A program made the translations under genes and the position numbers. From the NCBI GenBank assembly GCA_025055175.1, contig JANWYT010000023.1, positions 62,001 to 126,000 of the forward strand: 64,000 nt of DNA. The letters run 5' to 3'. This document shows positions 58,490-64,000 of this stretch, in pieces; position 1 is the first letter of the stretch; the number at the start of each line of letters is the position of its first letter. Source of the DNA: Anaerolineae bacterium. Lineage in GTDB: Bacteria > Chloroflexota > Anaerolineae > Aggregatilineales > Phototrophicaceae. Below the pieces are notes generated by a model, which searched no databases, was not told the DNA's origin, and saw only the letters and a program-made list of their open reading frames with translations.

Positions 58490-59365
58490 TCAGCGCTTGC
58501 GCTTCTCCTTGAACGCGCCCGCCAGCAGGCTGCCGTCCATCCCCATGCCCACCTCGCCCGTCTCGGCGTAGCGATAGAGCATAGCTTTGTAAATGCCGCC
58601 CAGCGCTCCGGAGATAGCGCCAAGCACAGCTATGGCCGTCAGCAGCACGATTACGCCAACGATGGTCAGTGCGACGCTGATTTGAGCCAACAAGAAGATG
58701 AGACCGCCACCGACGACGAACAGGATCACGGTGATGAGGCCGAAGACGATCCCCATCCCGCCACTCACCACCAACTGCTCGCCCCAGGTCTTCTTGAGCA
58801 TCTCCATGCTGCGCTTGATGGCGTCGAAGACGCTGATGTCCTGCACGATCAGCACGGGCAGCACTAGGAAGCTGATGACGTTCCAAGCCGCTTCGCCCAA
58901 GAAGCCGACGATCTCGCCCAGGAAGCCAGCGCGTTCCCTGACTTGCTGCAAGACCAAGCTGACGAAGGCCGAGACCGCCGCGTACTGCGCGATCTTGCCC
59001 AGGCGGCTGTTGGCGATGCGAATGCCGTCGCCCAGCGTGGGGTCGCCGCCGTCTAGGCGGATGAGGGCAGCGCCGATCAAGGCGACGTTGAAATACAGGC
59101 TGACGAAATAAGCCACGAAGAACCAGACGAAATAAGCCACGAAGAACCACAGGAAGGCCAGGACGTAGCCTAGAAAGCTGCTGTTGCTCGTATCGGCGCC
59201 GCTGGCTGCGCCGAACAGCCCCAGCAAAACCGAGGCCGGCAACAGGAACAAGATGGTCACCACCAACATGGCCAGACTAGAGATGATCGGAAACCAGATC
59301 AGCTCTTTGTCGGCCTTCAGGACTTGCCAGCAAGCTTTGAATAGGTCGAAGCTCCGTTGAAGCAT
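58490..59365 (-). CDS. DUF6159-like membrane protein with a duplicated segment
   Basis: The 291-residue protein has six or so membrane helices and the pattern SFDLFKACWQVLKADKELIW at the start, with RSMEMLKKTWGEQLV further on, as in the DUF6159 group of unknown function. A 24-bp sequence is duplicated in tandem, perfectly and in frame, at 59102-59149, so the eight residues WFFVAYFV occur twice in a row within a membrane segment. The copies are identical at DNA level, so the event is recent. The ATG at 59365 has a weak ribosome site. A plausible -10 (TATAAT) lies near 59411 on the minus strand. Confidence 0.78.
   Translation of the reverse strand: MLQRSFDLFKACWQVLKADKELIWFPIISSLAMLVVTILFLLPASVLLGLFGAASGADTSNSSFLGYVLAFLWFFVAYFVWFFVAYFVSLYFNVALIGAALIRLDGGDPTLGDGIRIANSRLGKIAQYAAVSAFVSLVLQQVRERAGFLGEIVGFLGEAAWNVISFLVLPVLIVQDISVFDAIKRSMEMLKKTWGEQLVVSGGMGIVFGLITVILFVVGGGLIFLLAQISVALTIVGVIVLLTAIAVLGAISGALGGIYKAMLYRYAETGEVGMGMDGSLLAGAFKEKRKR
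59102..59149 (-). repeat. 24-bp perfect tandem duplication inside a gene
   Basis: The unit GACGAAATAAGCCACGAAGA plus ACCA (24 bp) occurs at 59102-59125 and again at 59126-59149 with no mismatch. It lengthens a hydrophobic segment of the DUF6159-like protein by eight residues. Confidence 0.9.
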
Positions 59366-59464
59366 AGTCTTCCCTCTCGGTGCAGCTCGTTGCGTTCACC
59401 CGCTTTTTATTATACGCGAAACACGTCGACGCAAGGCGACATTCGAAGAGAAGATCGTCACCTG

Positions 59465-60145
59465 TCAGGACGCAGCGCTCAAATAGCCAGTGACAGGCTT
59501 GAGGCCGCGCACGATCAGATAGGTGAGTTCCTGGCGCAGCACTTCGTCCTGCTCGCGGGCTATGCGGCGCTTGAGGCGGTCAATGGCTTGGTTGATGTAG
59601 TTGGCTTCCTGGCGCGGATCAGGCTGGGATGTATCGTTGTAGGTCAGGCGGCGTGTCCCTACCGTGTCTGCCAGCCAGTCCTGCAGGATGTTCACCAGGT
59701 TGTAATCGAACGACCAAATACCCTTGAATTGACGGAGATGATCGGGATCGTAGACGCTGGTCAGCTCTTCGGTAGCCAGAGCGCTGTAGTACGTCGGGCC
59801 AAACGACACGATAAACCACTCTTTAGCCAGCCGGTCGTGAGGCTGGAGCGGGATATAAGTGATGTTGGGGATGTGGGGCACTTTGACGTCTGGCACGCCG
59901 AAGACGTAGACATGCTCAGATTTGCGGGCCATCTCGGTGTAGCGCTTCACCTGGCGCAGGAACTTGCTCATGATCTGAAAACCCGAATAAACGGTGGTGC
60001 GCGCGCCATCGACGAGCGTTGCGTCCTCGATGGCGTGGCTGATGACGCTCATCGCGCGGCGGTGCTGGATGACGGAGGCGTCGCGTTTGGTGCGCGACAC
60101 CAGCTCGTAGACGGAGAAGCTGGGATCGATGTTGAATTCGGACAT
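59465..60145 (-). CDS. Stand-alone DICT-domain protein
   Basis: The 226-residue protein resembles the DICT sensory domain: SVYELVSRTKRDASVIQHRR, MSVISHAIEDATLV, TVYSGFQIMSKFLRQVKRYT, YVFGVPDVKVP and the closing EWFIVSFGPTYYSALATEEL. DICT domains are usually attached to diguanylate cyclases or histidine kinases; here none is attached. The last 60 residues form a helical, charged tail (YINQAIDRLKRRIAREQDEV). The ATG follows AAGGG. It may sense a signal for a partner elsewhere. My recognition is by memory of the family pattern. Confidence 0.7.
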   Translation of the reverse strand: MSEFNIDPSFSVYELVSRTKRDASVIQHRRAMSVISHAIEDATLVDGARTTVYSGFQIMSKFLRQVKRYTEMARKSEHVYVFGVPDVKVPHIPNITYIPLQPHDRLAKEWFIVSFGPTYYSALATEELTSVYDPDHLRQFKGIWSFDYNLVNILQDWLADTVGTRRLTYNDTSQPDPRQEANYINQAIDRLKRRIAREQDEVLRQELTYLIVRGLKPVTGYLSAAS

Positions 60146-60328
60146 TGCTCAAACCCTTGTAGCGCTGTTGGCCGCCGCAGGCTTGCGGGCAGCTTGCTGA
60201 CGAGAGCATGACCATTGTACTACCTAGCAGCGCCCTTGTGTGGGGAAGTGATCAATCTTTCATGCAATCTTGCGCTTCTTTTGTCGTATGCTCATCCTCA
60301 GCCATCTTCTTGAGAGCCTGATGAAGAC

Positions 60329-62302
60329 CTACTCAACCCGCGTCGTAGCCATGACGCGCAGCATCGCGTTCTCTGACCAGTTGCCACCGGCGTCCAGCGC
60401 CCAGACGGCGAAGTCGTAGCGTTGGCCAGGCTGACCGCTGTAATCGGCTTGGGTTTGGCTGGTCTCGCGCCACAGTTGCCATTCGCCTTCGTTGATCCGC
60501 ACCCAGACCAAATACCGCAACACCTGGCCGTCGTCCACCGCCCCCCAGGATACTGTGAAGACGGGTAAACTCACTTCTAACAAAGGATTCATGAACGGCA
60601 CTGGCGGAGTCTTGTCGTCTTGTGGGGCGACGGTGGCGCGCGCGGTGGCATCCACTGGTGGCAGGACGAAGGGCGTGGGGCTGGGAGCAGGAGTCATAGT
60701 GGTCAGGTTGGTAGCAGGCGGTTGACCCAGGCCCGCGCTTATCGCTTCCACCAGGATCAGCGGCTCACCGCCGATGGCGCTGATGTCTCCTACTTCCAGG
60801 CGGCGCACATAATCGGCCTGAGCGGCGGGCAGGCGCAAGTTGTAGAAGCCGTCGACGTCGGGGCGCAGGCGGCGGTTGCCCGCCAGGCTATAAAGCTGAG
60901 CGCTGCTGCCCTCTGCTTTTAAGCGCGCTTCTATTGCCTCGAATGCGCGATTCCAGATCACGCTGATGCGCTCCTGAGTGGTAGGGCGCTCGAACTGGAT
61001 GAGGGTGTAATTGTCCTGGCGGATGACCTCGGCGCGCGGCCCACGCGTGAAGGGCTGGCGACCAAAGACCTCGGCCAACAGGCGGTAGGCCAGAGCAGCA
61101 GGGCGGGGTGTGCCACCCAGTGGGTGCTGATTGAAACACAGACTGTTGCGCTCGTTGCGATACAGGCCGAAGGCGTCGCCAAACTGCTGGCTGTTGGGTG
61201 AGAACGTCATACCAGCGGGCTGATTGCCACAATCATCATAAAGTTGATGCCACATGACCACATCAGCGCCCCACTCCCAGGCGTAGGCAGCGCTCTGGAT
61301 GAGAAACCAAGCCTGCTGCTGCGCGGTAGCGCGCTCGGTGCGCAGGCCGGTCTCGGCGCTGGCCCATGCAGGGCCTGGGTATTCATCCCATACGCTGACG
61401 CCAGTCTCGTTGACCCAGACGGGCCGCTCTAGGCGGTAGGCGCGCAGCGTCTCGCGGACGTAATGCGTCAGCCAGCCAGTGCGCCAGGGATAGACATAGC
61501 TGTGGACAGCCACCATGTCCATGTACCAGTTATAGGTGCGCGCCCAGGGATCGCGATCATAAATGGCCAGTACCTGGGACAGCCAGTTGACATCCGTCGC
61601 GTACAGCAGGCCGCCGAACATGACCTGAGCCTGTGGATCGGCCAGCTTAGCCGCCAGATAGGCGACTTTTAACATGCGCGCATAGTCGCGGATACTGCCC
61701 TGGAAGAAGTCCTGGAAGTCTGGCTCGTTCCACACCTCCCACACGCGAATCCCCTGCCCCTGCACCCAGCGCCGCTGGCGCGCCAGCACACCACCAGGCT
61801 TGTAACGCTGTACGGCTTCGTAGACGAAGACGGCCCAGAGGTTAGCGGGGTTGATCGTCTTGTCTGCCGCCAACAAGTCGCTGCCATCGCTGAAGACAGG
61901 AGCGTTCAAGTTGTTGGGGACGACGCCGTTGCTGGCGAAGGCGGGTTTGCCCAGCAGCACCGCGTTGATGTTCAGGCCATGGCGCATGTCCTGGGTCACT
62001 AGTTCGTCGTAGGCCGACCAGTCCCAGCGTTCTGGACTGGGCTGGACGCGCTGCCAATATAACGGCCAGCGCGTCCAGCCTGCCCCAAGCTCCAGGGCCT
62101 GGCGATAGCGCTGCTCTTGGATGGGCGCTTCGGCGGAATTGATGAAGGTAATGCCCAGGCGCGGGGCGCGGATGGCAGCCGTCGCAGAGATGGAGGGGAA
62201 GGCGAAGGGGTTTGTTGTCGTGGGGGTGACGCTGCCTTCCTGCCCTAGCCCCAGGCTTGTAAGGAACGCTGTCATCGCTAAAAGAAGAACCTTGCGCAAC
62301 AT
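60329..62302 (-). CDS. Secreted glycoside-hydrolase-like protein (clan GH-A)
   Basis: The 657-residue protein has a signal peptide (MLRKVLLLAMTAFLTSLGLG) and a TIM-barrel domain of clan GH-A type. The acid/base Glu lies in IRVWEVWNEPDF and the nucleophile candidate is the Glu of VWVNETGVS, as in GH39 or GH5-like enzymes. A beta-rich region follows, then a Pro/Thr linker (TMTPAPSPTPFVLPP) and a C-terminal fibronectin-III-like domain (YLVWVRINEGEWQLWRETSQ). The substrate is unknown. It probably acts on extracellular polysaccharide. It is monocistronic and diverges from the small gene at 62477. Confidence 0.82.
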   Translation of the reverse strand: MLRKVLLLAMTAFLTSLGLGQEGSVTPTTTNPFAFPSISATAAIRAPRLGITFINSAEAPIQEQRYRQALELGAGWTRWPLYWQRVQPSPERWDWSAYDELVTQDMRHGLNINAVLLGKPAFASNGVVPNNLNAPVFSDGSDLLAADKTINPANLWAVFVYEAVQRYKPGGVLARQRRWVQGQGIRVWEVWNEPDFQDFFQGSIRDYARMLKVAYLAAKLADPQAQVMFGGLLYATDVNWLSQVLAIYDRDPWARTYNWYMDMVAVHSYVYPWRTGWLTHYVRETLRAYRLERPVWVNETGVSVWDEYPGPAWASAETGLRTERATAQQQAWFLIQSAAYAWEWGADVVMWHQLYDDCGNQPAGMTFSPNSQQFGDAFGLYRNERNSLCFNQHPLGGTPRPAALAYRLLAEVFGRQPFTRGPRAEVIRQDNYTLIQFERPTTQERISVIWNRAFEAIEARLKAEGSSAQLYSLAGNRRLRPDVDGFYNLRLPAAQADYVRRLEVGDISAIGGEPLILVEAISAGLGQPPATNLTTMTPAPSPTPFVLPPVDATARATVAPQDDKTPPVPFMNPLLEVSLPVFTVSWGAVDDGQVLRYLVWVRINEGEWQLWRETSQTQADYSGQPGQRYDFAVWALDAGGNWSENAMLRVMATTRVE

Positions 62303-62374
62303 GCGGTCATTTTGTCCTTGAGTATCAATACGCCATTGAGATTGTAAAATCGCTGTAAAGTGTCATCAACGCTA

Positions 62375-62403
62375 TTGACATTATCTCTTAAATTTGATTT
62401 AAT
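62375..62403 (+). promoter_or_regulatory. Strong promoter of the small unknown gene
   Basis: A consensus TTGACA (62375-62380) is followed after 17 bp by TTTAAT (62398-62403). The region is A/T-rich and repeats TGACATTA at 62376-62383 and 62403-62410. Confidence 0.7.
62388..62402 (+). promoter_or_regulatory. Palindrome overlapping the -10 of the small unknown gene
   Basis: TTAAATTTGATTTAA is a perfect inverted repeat with 6-bp arms around a 3-base centre. It covers most of the -10 element and could be an operator. Confidence 0.45.
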
Positions 62404-62476
62404 GACATTAAGTCAAGTTTAACTAACCTAGCTCAGCACGACCCTATTTAAGGAGGGCCGAGAAAGAAGGACAATC

Positions 62477-62920
62477 ATGAACATCACGAAGGCATTCCAA
62501 ATCTCCTCGCACTTGGGCAACCTGGCCCGTATCGCTGCCGCCTACAGCGCCAAGTATGGCGATGTCCGCATCACCGAGAACAGCACCGCACATGCCAAAG
62601 AGCTGTACAGCCAGTTCATGGCCGAACAAGTGGCCATCGCCAACCTGCTCGATCCTACCGCCCTGAAGACGCCCTACAATCGCTTCCAGCGTTGGTGGGA
62701 GCGCCGTGACTTCATGAACAGCGGCTTGCTGAACGAACTGTGGCAGGCCACTGCGACGCTGATCGAACGCTGCGCTTACATGGAGGAGCTGAACCAGCCC
62801 ACTGAAGGCGCACCCAGCCTGCTGGTCATCGAACAGGTGATCGCTGGCCTGCTGCACCCCTCCACTCGCATGACCGCAGTGGAGAAGACCACGATATCCG
62901 AACAGTGCCAGGCGGTGTAG
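62477..62920 (+). CDS. Small conserved-looking protein, unknown
   Basis: The 147-residue protein has no signal peptide or membrane helix and reads as mostly helical (HLGNLARIAAAYSAKYGDVR, RFQRWWERRDFMNSGLLNEL). I do not recognise a family. Its surroundings are unusually well defined: a near-consensus promoter with a palindrome on the -10, a strong ribosome site (AAGGA 6 bases before the ATG), and a textbook terminator. These signs point to a highly expressed, regulated single gene. Confidence 0.75.
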   Translation: MNITKAFQISSHLGNLARIAAAYSAKYGDVRITENSTAHAKELYSQFMAEQVAIANLLDPTALKTPYNRFQRWWERRDFMNSGLLNELWQATATLIERCAYMEELNQPTEGAPSLLVIEQVIAGLLHPSTRMTAVEKTTISEQCQAV

Positions 62921-62961
62921 GAGCTTATGCTGATCGCAGAGCAGCATGCCATCCACTACTG

Positions 62962-62995
62962 AAGACAGCGCCCGATGAGGGGCGCTGTCTTTTTT
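62962..62995. terminator. Strong rho-independent terminator
   Basis: AAGACAGCGCCC and GGGCGCTGTCTT form a perfect 12-bp stem with a 6-base loop, followed by a run of T. It closes the small gene and also lies just beyond the PLD gene on the opposite strand. Confidence 0.92.
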
Positions 62996-62998
62996 GTG

Positions 62999-64000
62999 TC
63001 AGGGGCAGGCGATGGTCGGCGTACGACCCTGTGCCCAGACGCGGTCGAATTCCTCGTTAAAGGCGCGCGCGAAATCCCGATCCGTCATGATGAGCAAATT
63101 TTCGTCGTTGGTGCGCACAGCGTTGGCGCTGAAGTTGAACGAACCAGTGATGACTGTCTGATCGTCGATGATGAACACCTTGTGGTGCATCGTGCTAGGG
63201 TTGCCGTCCTGGCGCACCGCCAGGCCAGCGCAGAACATCTTGGGCATTTCGCTGGCGGCAGTCTCGCTGCCGGTGCGCTCAAACACGCCCTCAACCTTCA
63301 CGCCGCGCGCAGCCGCTTCCTTCACGGCTGCGCCAATCTCTTCTTGGGTGAAGGAAAAGGCCATGAAGCGCACATTGCGCCGAGCGGAGCGGATGGCGTT
63401 GACGATGGGCGTCACCACGTCGTCTTCGCTGGCGAACCACACTTGTACAGGCGTGCCGTCCTGGACAAACGAGCCGCTGTTGCCCCTGGGCGAGGTCGTG
63501 CCGAAGCGCTTATCGACGAACATCTCGTCGAATTCGGCTTGGTAGAAGGCCACGGCTTGTGGGCTGCGCAGCATGACCATGTTGTTGTTGTTGCGGTACA
63601 TGCCGTTGCGCGTGAAGTTGGTCGCGCCCATCCACACCGTTTGGCCGTCCATAATCATGAACTTGTTGTGCATGAGGCCGCCGCGATTGTCATCGACGAC
63701 GGGTATGCCTGCTTCGATCAGCTGCGTGATGGTTGTGCCACTCGCGCCTGTGCCATGTTCATTGTCCGTCACCATGCGCACGCGCACCCCGCGCCGATGA
63801 GCGTCCAAGATGGCCTGCGTCACCGTCGGCTCGTTCATCTCAAAAGCCGCAATGTCTAGGGTGCGGCGCGTGCGACCAATGGCCTGCACCAGCGGCACGC
63901 TGATCCCATCCACGAACAGCGACGTGTCGGTGCTGCGGATAGGGTTCACGAAGTAGACCTCCCAGAAGCCTTTGCGCGTCCCAAAGCCGTTGGGCAGGCT
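62999..64000 (-). CDS. Phospholipase D-like protein, 5' end cut by window
   Basis: The frame is open to the window edge, so the N-terminus is missing; 333 residues are present. Two HxKxxxxD motifs appear: HNKFMIMDGQTVWMGATNF and HHKVFIIDDQTVITGSFNFS, the pair of half-sites of the PLD superfamily. The repeats are about 150 residues apart. Members hydrolyse phosphodiesters in lipids or nucleic acids; some are nucleases. The C-terminus has DFARAFNEEFDRVWAQG. Export cannot be judged without the N-terminus. The GTG at 63949 is inside the gene rather than its start, because the upstream codons continue in frame. Confidence 0.88.
   Translation of the reverse strand, partial: SLPNGFGTRKGFWEVYFVNPIRSTDTSLFVDGISVPLVQAIGRTRRTLDIAAFEMNEPTVTQAILDAHRRGVRVRMVTDNEHGTGASGTTITQLIEAGIPVVDDNRGGLMHNKFMIMDGQTVWMGATNFTRNGMYRNNNNMVMLRSPQAVAFYQAEFDEMFVDKRFGTTSPRGNSGSFVQDGTPVQVWFASEDDVVTPIVNAIRSARRNVRFMAFSFTQEEIGAAVKEAAARGVKVEGVFERTGSETAASEMPKMFCAGLAVRQDGNPSTMHHKVFIIDDQTVITGSFNFSANAVRTNDENLLIMTDRDFARAFNEEFDRVWAQGRTPTIACP

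Overview
The window reads as ordinary chromosomal DNA from a GC-rich, free-living bacterium, most probably a member of the Chloroflexota (Anaerolineae-like). This is inferred from the gene mix: substrate-binding proteins with plain Sec signal peptides and no lipobox, RecD2, ClpC, a Roadblock/LC7 signalling protein, a stand-alone DICT domain, a UgtP/MGDG-synthase-type glycosyltransferase, livKHMGF, a 7TM-HD phosphodiesterase beside ybeY and dgkA, and abundant Pro/Thr-rich tails. CcmC/CcmD and beta-oxidation genes suggest respiratory growth on organic acids or lipids. I found no rRNA, tRNA, CRISPR array, transposase or prophage.

Layout. 1-6.4 kb: the 3' part of recD2, an acyl-CoA dehydrogenase with its own operator-rich promoter, and a leftward serine-type operon (serB-like, HAD phosphatase, serA-like). 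6.6-11 kb: an NMT1/THI5-type ABC importer (permease, ATPase, long permease, binding protein) closed by a strong terminator. 11-16 kb: an S41 peptidase and a leftward operon of beta-CASP nuclease, two unknown proteins and tadA. 16.1-22.1 kb: a tightly overlapping rightward operon yqeY-pgpH-ybeY-dgkA-unknown-rluD. 22-24 kb: a HEAT-repeat protein and a small membrane protein. 24-28.9 kb: livK-H-M-G-F. 29-37.2 kb: an oxidoreductase, a GT39-like membrane protein, a cold-shock protein with a structured leader, a dolichol-phosphate-mannose-synthase-like glycosyltransferase, MaoC, ccmC-ccmD, and a carbamoyltransferase/hydrolase pair. 37.4-43.7 kb: a LexA-like DNA-binding protein without peptidase domain, an MFS transporter, then TetR-TIR/membrane-fadN. 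43.7-49.5 kb: a UDP-sugar dehydrogenase, a RodZ-like protein, rplI, a YhhQ-type transporter and a UgtP-like glycosyltransferase. 49.5-60.2 kb: clpC, a CocE-type hydrolase, a two-component pair, a degenerate receiver/Roadblock protein, a DUF6159-like membrane protein and a DICT protein. 60.3-64 kb: a secreted glycoside-hydrolase-like protein, a small unknown gene with strong signals, and a PLD-family protein cut by the window end.

The most interesting thread joins two distant loci. A 20-bp imperfect palindrome occurs twice around the promoter of the acyl-CoA dehydrogenase (1918-1937, 1960-1979) and once on the -10 element of a tetR gene 37 kb away (39112-39131). The TetR gene overlaps a TIR-domain membrane protein by 4 nt and is followed by fadN. 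This suggests an acyl-CoA-type regulon that includes a TIR protein. Other points of note are an unknown protein ending in a textbook sliding-clamp-binding pentapeptide, a SerA-like enzyme lacking the family's active-site arginine, a dispersed intergenic repeat with five or six copies, and a 24-bp in-frame tandem duplication inside a membrane helix.

Many promoters can be read directly; at least six carry an extended -10 (TGN before the hexamer).
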